A stretch of DNA of 64,000 bases, from NCBI RefSeq assembly GCF_018860965.1, contig NZ_JAHKQF010000018.1, positions 299,193-363,192 of the forward strand, in the 5' to 3' direction. The DNA comes from Alteromonas sp. C1M14. GTDB taxonomy: Bacteria; Pseudomonadota; Gammaproteobacteria; Enterobacterales; Alteromonadaceae. Positions 46,502 to 55,472 of the stretch are shown here, one piece after another (within the stretch, counting starts at the first letter, position 1; each line of letters starts with the position of its first letter). The notes below the pieces were generated by a model. That model was given only the letters and a program-made list of their open reading frames with translations. It searched no databases and was not told the DNA's origin. The position numbers were made by a program, and so were the translations under genes.

Positions 46502-48100
46502 GTGGGATCGAATCAATCGAACGTGCCACCGGCGCAAGCTAAGGCATCATCGGGATGGTTTGCGCGATTTTTAGCCACCGTAGAGTGGTTAGGTAATTTG
46601 CTGCCGCACCCCATCACTTTATTTGCGCTTTTATCCGTATTTATTGTTCTTTTAAGTGGTGTACTTGGCTACTTTGATGTGGCTGTGGCCGACCCCCGTC
46701 CTGAGGGTGCTAAAGGCCGTGAAGCCGATGGCATGATCGAGGTTATCTCTTTGGTGAGTGCCGAAGGGTTACAACGTATTGTCACGGGGTTAGTTACAAA
46801 TTTCACCGGGTTTGCGCCATTAGGCACGGTACTTGTTGCACTACTCGGTGTGTCTGTGGCCGAACATTCCGGCATGTTATCGGCCTTGATGCGAGGCTTA
46901 GTCATGGGCGCGCCTAAGCGGGTGGTGACCTTTGCAATTGTGTTTGCTGGTATCTTATCGAATACCGCATCAGAACTGGGTTATGTGGTACTTATCCCTT
47001 TAGCCGCCATGATCTTTCATTCCTTAGGGCGGCACCCGTTAGCGGGTTTAGCAGCGGCTTTCGCGGGGGTATCGGCGGGCTACAGTGCCAATTTACTATT
47101 AGGTACGGTGGACCCTCTTTTATCGGGTATCACTGAAGCGGCGGCGCATATGATTGACCCGACTTACCGTGTCGGGCCAGAAGTAAACTGGTACTTTATG
47201 TTCATCAGCACCTTTGTTATAGCCCTTATGGGAACCTTGGTAACAGATAAAATCGTGGAACCTCGGTTAGGTGAATACAACAACAAGGATGCGTCGGTAT
47301 CCTTAGAAGAGCAATCCATGTCGGCGCCCACAGCCCTAGAACGCAAAGGATTGATGCTAGCCGGGTTAGCTTTTGTGGTGGTGTGTGGGATCTTAGCGTT
47401 AACCATTGTGCCGGAAAGCGGACCGTTGCGTAATCCACAAACCGGGGGCGTTACCGGTTCACCTTTCCTTAAAGGAATTGTAGCTTTTATCTTTATTACC
47501 TTCGCCATCCCCGGCTTTGTTTACGGCAAAGTGGTGGGTACGATGAAAAACGACAAGGATGTCATTAACGCCATGTCCAAAAGCATGGGGGCAATGGGCC
47601 TTTATATTACCTTGGTTTTCTTTGCCGCCCAATTTGTGGCCTTTTTTAAATGGACAAATTTAGGGACGTTCATGGCGGTGAAAGGCGCGGCCTTGTTACA
47701 GGCCGCAGGGCTTGATGGGCCGTCGGTGTTTATTCTGTTTATACTTATGTGTGGGCTGGTGAATTTGTCATTAGGCAGTGCCTCGGCCCAATGGGCTGTC
47801 ACGGCCCCCATTTTCGTGCCCATGTTGATGTTACTCGGTTATGCGCCCGAGGTGATTCAAGCGGCGTATCGAATTGGAGATTCTGTGACTAACGTGATTT
47901 CCCCAATGATGAGTTATTTTGGTCTTATTCTGGCCATGGCCGCTCGGTATCGCAAAGATGTGGGGTTAGGTACCTTGATTGCGATGATGTTACCGTACTC
48001 CATGGTATTTATTATTGGTTGGACAATATTGTTTTTCACTTGGGTGTTCTTATTGGGCATGCCAGTAGGCCCAGGGGCGGCTACCTACTATCAACCTTGA
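46502..48100 (+). CDS. AbgT family transporter
   Basis: 532 residues, many transmembrane helices. The start is GTG at 46502 with AGAGG upstream. Family marks are WFARFLATVEWLGNLLPHP, the re-entrant loop regions GYSANLLLGTVDPLLSGITEAAA and LSLGSASAQWAVTAPIF, and the terminal MMSYFGLILAMA. E. coli AbgT takes up p-aminobenzoyl-glutamate, and MtrF/YdaH homologues export sulphonamides and can cause antifolate resistance. Which of the two this is cannot be told here. It is flanked by terminators on both sides, so it is a single-gene unit. Confidence 0.93.
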   Translation: MGSNQSNVPPAQAKASSGWFARFLATVEWLGNLLPHPITLFALLSVFIVLLSGVLGYFDVAVADPRPEGAKGREADGMIEVISLVSAEGLQRIVTGLVTNFTGFAPLGTVLVALLGVSVAEHSGMLSALMRGLVMGAPKRVVTFAIVFAGILSNTASELGYVVLIPLAAMIFHSLGRHPLAGLAAAFAGVSAGYSANLLLGTVDPLLSGITEAAAHMIDPTYRVGPEVNWYFMFISTFVIALMGTLVTDKIVEPRLGEYNNKDASVSLEEQSMSAPTALERKGLMLAGLAFVVVCGILALTIVPESGPLRNPQTGGVTGSPFLKGIVAFIFITFAIPGFVYGKVVGTMKNDKDVINAMSKSMGAMGLYITLVFFAAQFVAFFKWTNLGTFMAVKGAALLQAAGLDGPSVFILFILMCGLVNLSLGSASAQWAVTAPIFVPMLMLLGYAPEVIQAAYRIGDSVTNVISPMMSYFGLILAMAARYRKDVGLGTLIAMMLPYSMVFIIGWTILFFTWVFLLGMPVGPGAATYYQP

Positions 48101-48102
48101 AA

Positions 48103-48133
48103 ATAACGCCGGCAACTTAGCCGGCGTTTTTTA
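48103..48133 (+). terminator. Intrinsic terminator after the AbgT-family gene
   Basis: AACGCCGG (48105-48112), 8-base loop, CCGGCGTT (48121-48128), then T-run. Confidence 0.93.
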
Positions 48134-48262
48134 TTCTCGCTGGGGTTTATCGGTTTATTAAAACCGGACAATCGAGTAATTACTTGTTTAACGGGGATCA
48201 AAACCTTGAGCTTGTTAGTATAATACAGTTAATCCATATAAATATGTTTAGGTTCATACAGC

Positions 48263-49348
48263 ATGAAATATATAAATACGCCTGATTTTTCCCATAAACA
48301 GGGTGATCGCATTGGTGTGTTGGTAACCAATTTAGGTACCCCAGAAGCGCCCACTAAGTCGGCGTTGAAAACGTACCTAAAGGAGTTTCTCTCTGATCCA
48401 CGGGTGGTAGAAGTACCGCGGTTGCTGTGGTGGATGATACTCAACGGTGTGATTCTAAATATTCGTCCTAAACGGTCTGCCGCGGCGTATGCCAGTGTAT
48501 GGACAGACGAAGGCTCGCCCTTGATGGCTATCACTAAAAAGCAACAAGCCGCCCTTGCTACTCGTTGTCAGGAAAAATACGGTGAAAACGTAGTGGTGGA
48601 GTTCGCCATGCGTTATGGCCACCCTGCAATAGCCGATGTGATTGACGGCATGCTTGCTCAAGGTGTCCGCAAGTTAGTTGTTGTGCCTCTATACCCGCAG
48701 TACTGCGCATCGACAACCGCCTCTACCTTTGATGCCGTGGCGGCAGATTTTACCCAACGTCGGTGGATGCCCGAATTGCGGTTTGTCACCCATTACCATG
48801 ACAATGCAGAGTATATAGAGGCGCTAGCAAAGAGTGTACGGGCTCATTGGCAGACCCATGGTCAGGCTGACTTATTGCTCATGTCTTTTCATGGGATCCC
48901 TAAGCGTTATCTGACCTTAGGTGATCCCTATTATTGTGAATGTCATAAAACCTCACGGTTATTGGCCCAAGCACTTAACTTACAACCGGACCAATACATG
49001 ACCACTTTTCAGTCCCGTTTTGGCCGAGAAGAATGGTTACAGCCCTACACCGACGCCACGATGAAAGGGCTACCGGCAAAAGGGGTGAAATCCGTTCAGG
49101 TTATGTGCCCGGGTTTTTCTGCTGATTGCTTGGAGACCATCGAAGAGATTGGTGAAGAAAACCGTGATTACTTTATGGAGGCCGGAGGCGAGAATTTTGA
49201 GTATATCCCCGCGCTCAATGACCAACCGGCCCACATGGACATGCTATTTAATCTTATTCATACCCAACTACACGGGTGGGATGAAGCCATAAGTGACGAC
49301 AATGGTCTTCGTGAATCGTTAGCTAAGGCTAAAGGAGCACAGCAATAA
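48263..49348 (+). CDS. hemH: Ferrochelatase
   Basis: 361 residues. VLVTNLGTPEAP start, catalytic His in LMSFHGIPKRY, and CPGFSADCLETIEEI, the conserved C-terminal signature. Inserts iron into protoporphyrin IX, the last step of haem synthesis. A perfect -10 (TATAAT, 48219-48224) lies about 40 bases upstream without a recognisable -35. It is coupled to the DUF4112 gene with a single base between. Confidence 0.96.
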   Translation: MKYINTPDFSHKQGDRIGVLVTNLGTPEAPTKSALKTYLKEFLSDPRVVEVPRLLWWMILNGVILNIRPKRSAAAYASVWTDEGSPLMAITKKQQAALATRCQEKYGENVVVEFAMRYGHPAIADVIDGMLAQGVRKLVVVPLYPQYCASTTASTFDAVAADFTQRRWMPELRFVTHYHDNAEYIEALAKSVRAHWQTHGQADLLLMSFHGIPKRYLTLGDPYYCECHKTSRLLAQALNLQPDQYMTTFQSRFGREEWLQPYTDATMKGLPAKGVKSVQVMCPGFSADCLETIEEIGEENRDYFMEAGGENFEYIPALNDQPAHMDMLFNLIHTQLHGWDEAISDDNGLRESLAKAKGAQQ

Positions 49349-49349
49349 C

Positions 49350-49772
49350 ATGAGCAAAAACACCGAGGTTCGTGCACCTGCGCCTTTGTTAAAGGCGCAG
49401 AAGTGGGCAAACGTACTGGATACCGCAGTGAAATTACCCGTGATCCCCTTTCGCATCGGGTTAGATTCTATTGTTGGATTATTGCCAGGTCTTGGTGATG
49501 GATTAATGCTGCTAGCGGGTTTGCGCATTGTGATGCTAGGAAAGTCATTGGGCATGCCTAAGGCGTTGGTGTCGGCGATGGTACGCAATGCGCTGCTAGA
49601 TTTTGCCATCGGATTTATACCTGTGTTTGGTGATATTGCCGATTTCTTCTTTAAATCTAATCAGAAAAATGTGCGCATCATGGAGAAGTGGTGGATTAGC
49701 AACAACAAAGGGGCGGTTGATAAGCACACGGCTGAAAAACTACAACAGTGGCGGGAAAAGTTATCTGACTAG
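49350..49772 (+). CDS. DUF4112 family membrane protein
   Basis: 140 residues. Family core: VLDTAVKLPVIPFRIGLDSIVGLLPGLGDGL followed by hydrophobic segments (MLLAGLRIVMLG, NALLDFAIGFIPVFGDIADFFFKSN) and a basic, soluble C-terminus. Two symmetrical G-D-G/G-D-I turns suggest a duplicated membrane hairpin. Function unknown. Starting one base after the hemH stop, it is almost surely co-transcribed with it, but a haem role is only a guess. Confidence 0.85.
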   Translation: MSKNTEVRAPAPLLKAQKWANVLDTAVKLPVIPFRIGLDSIVGLLPGLGDGLMLLAGLRIVMLGKSLGMPKALVSAMVRNALLDFAIGFIPVFGDIADFFFKSNQKNVRIMEKWWISNNKGAVDKHTAEKLQQWREKLSD

Positions 49773-49907
49773 ACAGTTACCCGTCTCAAAATCCAATTAT
49801 CGGTAAACGCTTTCATCCTTTTAACCGTAGCACCTTGTACTCGATTCATATTTTCTCCGCGCCAATAAAGCCAAGAGGAAATGTTAGATAACGGAGTGCA
49901 ACGATCT

Positions 49908-51548
49908 ATGAAAGCGTCAGATCTTTTTGTAAAAGCCTTGGAGGCAGAAGGTGTTGAATACATCTTCGGTATTCCAGGGGAAGAAAACCTCGACCTACTT
50001 GAGTCTTTAAGAACCTCATCGATTAAACTGATTTTAACCCGCCATGAACAAGGGGCCGGTTTTATGGCGGCCACCTATGGACGTCTGACCGGTAAAGTGG
50101 GCGTGTGTTTAGCTACCTTAGGCCCTGGCGCGACCAATCTGGTAACCCCAGCCGCCTATGCCCAATTAGGCGCCATGCCGATGCTTATGATCACTGGACA
50201 AAAACCGATAAAAACCAGTAAGCAGGGGCGGTTTCAGGTAATTGATATTGTCGATATGATGCGGCCGATTACCAAGTATACCAATCAAGTGGTAAGTGGC
50301 GATCGTATCCCGTCTATTATCCGTGAAGCATGCCGGTTGGCCACAGAAGAACGGCCAGGTGCGGTGCATATCGAATTACCTGAAGATATTGCCACAGAAG
50401 ACACCAAGGCGCCCATTCTTTCACCGAGCTACACCCGCCGGCCTATTGCTGAATATAAAGCCATCAACAATGCTGTGTCGATGATTGAGTCGGCTAGCTC
50501 ACCATTACTTCTGATTGGGGCGGGTGCAAATAGAAAATTAACGGCAAAAATGCTGCGGGAATTGGTGGATAAAACCGGCATCCCATTTATTACCACGCAA
50601 ATGGGGAAAGGGGTACTCAATGAAAGTGATCCGCTCTTTGCCGGCAATACGGCATTGTCCGATGGTGATTTTGTTCACCGAGCTATTCATCGCGCTGATC
50701 TGATCATAAATGTAGGTCATGACGTGGTAGAAAAACCGCCCTTTTTTATGCACGACGATGGCAAGCAAGTTATCCACATTAACTTTGAACCAGCGGCGGT
50801 GGACCCGGTTTATTTTCCACAAGCCGAAGTAGTAGGAGATATCGCCAACAGTCTCTGGCAGATTAAAGAAAAAATCACACCGCAAAAAAGCTGGAAGTTG
50901 AACTTCTATAAAGATGTTCACGAGGCTTATGTTGAACACCGTGGTGAAGCCGAAGATGATGGCCGCTTTCCCGTGTTACCAGAAAGGTTTGTGCGCGACG
51001 TGCGAAAGGTCATGCCCGACGATGGCATTGTGACCCTCGATAACGGTGTCTACAAAATTTGGTTTGCACGCAATTACCCCGCTTATCACCCCAATACCTT
51101 ATTACTTGATAACGCCCTGGCAAGCATGGGGGCGGGGCTTCCCTCAGCCATTGCCGCCAAACTAGTGCACCGAGACGTGCCCGTGATGAGTGTCTGCGGG
51201 GACGGGGGATTTATGATGAACAGTCAGGAAATAGAAACCGCCGTCAGGCTTGGTATTGACCTCACTGTGGTGGTATTGCGTGATGATGCCTACGGCATGA
51301 TCAAATGGAAGCAATCTCATATGTCATTAGACAATTTTGGTTTGGATTACGGTAATCCCGACCTCGTTGAGTATGCAAAAAGTTATGGTGCACAGGGGTG
51401 GCGTATCACCGAAACTGAGGAGTTAGCCAAGCAAATCGAAACCTGTCTTTCCACCCCAGGTGTGCACATTGTTGATTGTCCCGTGGATTACAGCATGAAT
51501 GATAAGACGTTAAATCAAACAATCCGCGAACTTAGTGATAAATTATAA
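49908..51548 (+). CDS. Acetolactate synthase-like thiamine-diphosphate enzyme
   Basis: 546 residues; start at 49908 (KASDLFVKALEAEGVEYIFG) by similarity to the family; an ATG at 49881 adds nine residues. The PYR domain has the catalytic Glu in RHEQGAGFMAA; the ThDP domain has GDGGFMMNSQEIETA...NDAYG-type DDAYGMIKWKQ. It resembles catabolic acetolactate synthases and needs no small subunit gene, and none is near. No acetolactate decarboxylase is adjacent; instead an aldehyde dehydrogenase follows 10 bases later, so the pair may act on an aldehyde made or used by this enzyme. Confidence 0.85.
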   Translation: MKASDLFVKALEAEGVEYIFGIPGEENLDLLESLRTSSIKLILTRHEQGAGFMAATYGRLTGKVGVCLATLGPGATNLVTPAAYAQLGAMPMLMITGQKPIKTSKQGRFQVIDIVDMMRPITKYTNQVVSGDRIPSIIREACRLATEERPGAVHIELPEDIATEDTKAPILSPSYTRRPIAEYKAINNAVSMIESASSPLLLIGAGANRKLTAKMLRELVDKTGIPFITTQMGKGVLNESDPLFAGNTALSDGDFVHRAIHRADLIINVGHDVVEKPPFFMHDDGKQVIHINFEPAAVDPVYFPQAEVVGDIANSLWQIKEKITPQKSWKLNFYKDVHEAYVEHRGEAEDDGRFPVLPERFVRDVRKVMPDDGIVTLDNGVYKIWFARNYPAYHPNTLLLDNALASMGAGLPSAIAAKLVHRDVPVMSVCGDGGFMMNSQEIETAVRLGIDLTVVVLRDDAYGMIKWKQSHMSLDNFGLDYGNPDLVEYAKSYGAQGWRITETEELAKQIETCLSTPGVHIVDCPVDYSMNDKTLNQTIRELSDKL

Positions 51549-51558
51549 GGAGCCTAGC

Positions 51559-52986
51559 ATGTTAAAAGACAGCTATCCCTACTACCTTGCCAGTGAACCG
51601 GTGTTTGCTAATCAAGACCTCTGTGTGACTAATAAGTACACCGGCGAGGTTGCTACCCGTGTGGCCAAAGCCGATGCGAAGGTGATTGATAAGGCCATCG
51701 CCGCCGCACAACAGGCGCAGCCAGCCATGACAGCAATGCGAGCCTATGAACGAAAGGCCGTGCTAGACCATTGTATTGCTCGGTTTACTGAACGCAAAGA
51801 TGAACTAGCCAAAGCCTTGTGTATAGAAGCAGGCAAGCCCATTAATGACGCGCAAGGAGAAGTAACCCGCCTTATCGATACGTTCAGAATTGCCTCTGAA
51901 GAAAGCGTTCGCATAGAAGGTGAAGTGCTCAACCTTGAAATATCAGCACGAGCGAAAGGGTATCAGGGCATGACCAAACGAGTTCCCATTGGACCTTGTT
52001 CGTTTATCTCACCGTTTAACTTTCCACTGAACTTAGCCGCTCATAAGGTGGCACCTGCCATAGCGGCAGGATGTACCTTTGTACTTAAACCGGCCTCCCG
52101 TACCCCTATTGGCGCCCTTATTATTGGCGAAGTATTGGCAGAAACGGCGTTACCGAAAGGCGCGTTCTCTATTCTACCTTGTAGCCGGGACGGCGCTGAC
52201 TTGTTTACTTCCGATGAGCGATTAAAGTTACTTAGCTTTACCGGTTCGCCAGATGTGGGTTGGGCGCTGAAAGCGAAAGCGGGAAAGAAACCCGTGGTAT
52301 TGGAGTTAGGTGGAAATGCTGCCTGTGTGGTGGATGAGGATACCGATCTTGATGATGCCGTCTCTCGCATCATTGTGGGAGCTTTCTATCAGTCAGGGCA
52401 AAGCTGCATCAGTGTGCAGCGTATCTTGGTGCATCAAAACATTTACGATGACTTTCGGCAAAAATTTGTAGCTAAAGCATCGGAGTTGGTCAGTGGTGAT
52501 CCCGCCAATGAAGAGACGTTTATTGGCCCGATGATTTCCGAGTCTGAAGCTAAGCGTCTTGAGGATTGGATCCAGCAAGCACGGGCGAGTGGAGCCACTA
52601 TTCTATGCGGTGGAACCCGTAAAGGGGCGTTGTTGGAAGCAACCGTCATGGAAAATGTGCCCGAGGATTGTAACGCCAGTGCGCAAGAAGCGTTCGGTCC
52701 CCTTTGTGTGTTACAACCTTTTGACGATTTTGATTCTGCGTTAGACCAAGTGAATAATAGCCGTTATGGGTTGCAGGCGGGAGTCTTTACCCGGGATCTT
52801 TATAAAGCCCATCAAGCTTGGGATACTTTGGATGTGGGGGGCGTTATTATCGGTGATGTACCCAGTTGGCGGGTGGATAACATGCCTTACGGTGGCGTGA
52901 AGGATTCCGGATTAGGTCGAGAAGGTGTTCGTTACGCCATCGAAGATATGACAGAAACGCGGCTAATGGTGATAAGAACGCCTTAA
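51559..52986 (+). CDS. NAD(P)-dependent aldehyde dehydrogenase
   Basis: 475 residues; ATG at 51559 after AAGGAG. ALDH-superfamily motifs: SPFNFPLNLAAHKVAPAIAAG, FTGSPDVGW, catalytic Glu in LELGGNAA and catalytic Cys in QSGQSCISVQR. Nearest to phosphonoacetaldehyde/glyceraldehyde-type ALDHs by motif feel, but the substrate cannot be set. Co-transcribed with the preceding ThDP enzyme. Confidence 0.88.
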   Translation: MLKDSYPYYLASEPVFANQDLCVTNKYTGEVATRVAKADAKVIDKAIAAAQQAQPAMTAMRAYERKAVLDHCIARFTERKDELAKALCIEAGKPINDAQGEVTRLIDTFRIASEESVRIEGEVLNLEISARAKGYQGMTKRVPIGPCSFISPFNFPLNLAAHKVAPAIAAGCTFVLKPASRTPIGALIIGEVLAETALPKGAFSILPCSRDGADLFTSDERLKLLSFTGSPDVGWALKAKAGKKPVVLELGGNAACVVDEDTDLDDAVSRIIVGAFYQSGQSCISVQRILVHQNIYDDFRQKFVAKASELVSGDPANEETFIGPMISESEAKRLEDWIQQARASGATILCGGTRKGALLEATVMENVPEDCNASAQEAFGPLCVLQPFDDFDSALDQVNNSRYGLQAGVFTRDLYKAHQAWDTLDVGGVIIGDVPSWRVDNMPYGGVKDSGLGREGVRYAIEDMTETRLMVIRTP

Positions 52987-53105
52987 AGCATTGGGAAATA
53001 TTGTCCGGGTTTTGAGCGCAAAGCAGTGTTTGACCGTATTATTCCACTAAGTGTGACAATGGGATATATCGTCCTATTCACCCAGTATGTAATGTGGAGA
53101 TAGGA

Positions 53106-53870
53106 ATGCTAGATAAAAGTCAGTTGAGTCAAACCGTGTCCCAGCCAAATATGGATGAACAGGAAATCGCCCGCTTTGATGCGTTGGCAAGCTCCTGGTG
53201 GGATCCAAAGGGGCATTATAAAACTTCACTGGCGTTTAACGCTGTGCGAGTCGACTACATCGTCAGTACCATCAAGCATCACTTTAAGCCCCATGGCGCG
53301 GCGGATAAGCTGCTTGATGGCTTGTCTGTGCTGGATGTGGGGAGTGGCGGTGGCCTGATTTGTGAACCGTTGGCAAAACGGGGCGCGGAAGTTACCGGTA
53401 TTGATGCCAGTGGTGTGAGTGTTGAAGTGGCGCGGCGTCATGCTGCCCGCAGTAACCTAGCCATTTCTTATCATCACACACTGGCCTCCCAATGGGCCGC
53501 TAGCGGGCATCAGTACGATATCGTGATTAACGCCGAGGTAGTGGAGCATGTGCCTTGCCAAGAACAGTTAATAAAGGAATGTGCCAGCATGGTAAAGCCC
53601 GGCGGCTTACTTATTTTGGCGACGTTAAATCGTACGGTGCGTAGTTATTTTGTGGCCATTGTTGGTGCCGAATACATAATGCGATACTTACCCATAGGCA
53701 CTCACGACTGGACGAAATTTGTTAAACCTGCCGAGTTGGAACGCTGGTTAAGCGGGGCTTTTGTCCGTCAGCATATTACCGGCTTTGCGCTGAATCCTCT
53801 AAACGGGGTATGGCGGGCGAGCTCATCGCAGGCGGTGAACTACATGGCCAGTTTTAAACACAGCGCATAG
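53106..53870 (+). CDS. ubiG: Ubiquinone biosynthesis O-methyltransferase UbiG
   Basis: 254 residues; ATG at 53106 after GGAG. Start pattern DEQEIARFDALASSWWDPKG and SAM motif I VLDVGSGGGLICEPLAKRGA are diagnostic. It makes both O-methylations in ubiquinone synthesis. Only 3 bases separate it from the convergent ligase gene. Confidence 0.96.
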   Translation: MLDKSQLSQTVSQPNMDEQEIARFDALASSWWDPKGHYKTSLAFNAVRVDYIVSTIKHHFKPHGAADKLLDGLSVLDVGSGGGLICEPLAKRGAEVTGIDASGVSVEVARRHAARSNLAISYHHTLASQWAASGHQYDIVINAEVVEHVPCQEQLIKECASMVKPGGLLILATLNRTVRSYFVAIVGAEYIMRYLPIGTHDWTKFVKPAELERWLSGAFVRQHITGFALNPLNGVWRASSSQAVNYMASFKHSA

Positions 53871-53873
53871 GCA

Positions 53874-55472
53874 TTAATCGCCATGGTGAGATGAAGGGGG
53901 AATGAGGGCTTTCACTGTGTCTAGGGAGTCTGCTTCGTCGGCGGGTTTGTCCCACCGAATTCGATGAAAGCGGGGGAATCGCAAAGCCAGACCTGATTTA
54001 TGCCTTGTGGATAGGTGTACGGCATCAAAGGCCACTTCTACCACCAATTTCTTTTGCACTTCTTTGACAGGGCCAAAGCGGCCAACCGTATGTCGGCGAA
54101 CCCAGTTGTCGAGTTTCTTTAAATCTGCATCGGTAAAACCAGAATAGGCTTTACCGATGGGCAGCAGTGTATCGCCTTCCCACGCGCCAAAGGTAAAATC
54201 AGAATAATAGCTCGAGCGTTTTCCGTGCCCGCGCTGGGCATACATAATAACTGCATCCACCAATAGCGGGTCACGTTTCCATTTGTACCAAATACCCTTT
54301 GGTCGCCCTGGAATGTAGTGGCTGTCTTTACGCTTAAGCATAAGCCCTTCGTTTTCTGGCGTCTTACACAGGCTGTGATGAAGGAGGGCTAATTGTTCGT
54401 GGCTAGTCACGTCATAGCATGGACTTAAATGTAAACGGGGGTTGGCCATCTTGGCCATTAGGGACTGCAGTGCGCTTCTTCGCTGAGAAAGAGGAAGGTG
54501 GGACAACGCCTTATTGTCATACTGCAACACATCGTAAACCATCATGGCTGCAGGTAGTGAAGCCATCAGACTGCTAGAAGGGCGTTTTTTGTTCAATCTT
54601 TTTTGCAACTGATTAAAGGTGTCGATTTTCGCACCATGCATCACCAGGAGTTCACCGTCTAAAATACAATGGTGGTCAATGGTATCTAATAGGTCAGAAA
54701 AGGCGTGGCTAATATCATCACCGGTGCGGCTAAACAGGGCTTTGCCCGACGGTTTCGAGACTAGCTGGACACGAATTCCGTCAAACTTTGCTTCTACTTG
54801 CCAATCCTTTATGACTAACTTTTGCCGTGTTTGCTCATCAAGAGGGTGGGCGAGCATCACAGGATGAAATGTGACCTGGTTAGCAATATCAGGCTTAGGG
54901 CCTGTGCCGTCGAGCCAAGAAAACAAAGTGGAATAAGGCGGGGCAATGCCATGCCATAGGGCTTCGATGTCATTGATAGAAACACCACCGTAGTTGGCCA
55001 GAATGTGTTTCATACTGCGCGCCGATATGCCAACTCGTAACCCACGGGTGCCTAATTTGATTAACGCCCAGCGCTGAGCTGGTGTCATCACGTCTAACCA
55101 TTGCGCTAAAAGGTTGGGTACCTGCTGCTTTTTTGCAACAGCAAACTGATCAACCAGCGTAGCAAGCCCCGGTAACGGCGTCGTCCAAGCTTTGTTTTCT
55201 TCTGGTCGCCATAAATGGGCCACGGTTTCGCTCATTTCCCCTACATAATCGTAACTGAGCGCAAAGAGGGTGGGGTCGGTCCGAGTGAGCATGAGCGCTT
55301 TTATTGTATTGCGTTTAAAAAAGTCGAATCGAAGCTCTCCGGCTAAAGCCGCGACTGCCCAACCTCGGTCTGGGTCGGGGGTACGGTGCAAATAATCTTC
55401 TATTAAGGTGGCTTTAGCCTTCGTTCCGCGGGTAAAGTAAAGTTGTTCAAGTAGTTCACTAAAGGCCTCCAC
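53874..55472 (-). CDS. ATP-dependent DNA ligase of the Lhr/Exo/MPE cluster
   Basis: 532 residues. An all-helical DNA-binding domain (about 1-200) precedes the nucleotidyltransferase core: motif I EAKFDGIR with Lys229, motif III (DGELL), motif IV EGLMLKR and motif V IWYKWKRD, then the OB domain. It seals nicks by lysyl-AMP and is distinct from the NAD-dependent LigA. The GTG start shares one base with the exonuclease stop (TAGTG). With the exonuclease, the divergent Lhr helicase and the phosphoesterase it makes the known four-gene bacterial repair cluster whose role is still unclear. Confidence 0.94.
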   Translation of the reverse strand: MEAFSELLEQLYFTRGTKAKATLIEDYLHRTPDPDRGWAVAALAGELRFDFFKRNTIKALMLTRTDPTLFALSYDYVGEMSETVAHLWRPEENKAWTTPLPGLATLVDQFAVAKKQQVPNLLAQWLDVMTPAQRWALIKLGTRGLRVGISARSMKHILANYGGVSINDIEALWHGIAPPYSTLFSWLDGTGPKPDIANQVTFHPVMLAHPLDEQTRQKLVIKDWQVEAKFDGIRVQLVSKPSGKALFSRTGDDISHAFSDLLDTIDHHCILDGELLVMHGAKIDTFNQLQKRLNKKRPSSSLMASLPAAMMVYDVLQYDNKALSHLPLSQRRSALQSLMAKMANPRLHLSPCYDVTSHEQLALLHHSLCKTPENEGLMLKRKDSHYIPGRPKGIWYKWKRDPLLVDAVIMYAQRGHGKRSSYYSDFTFGAWEGDTLLPIGKAYSGFTDADLKKLDNWVRRHTVGRFGPVKEVQKKLVVEVAFDAVHLSTRHKSGLALRFPRFHRIRWDKPADEADSLDTVKALIPPSSHHGD

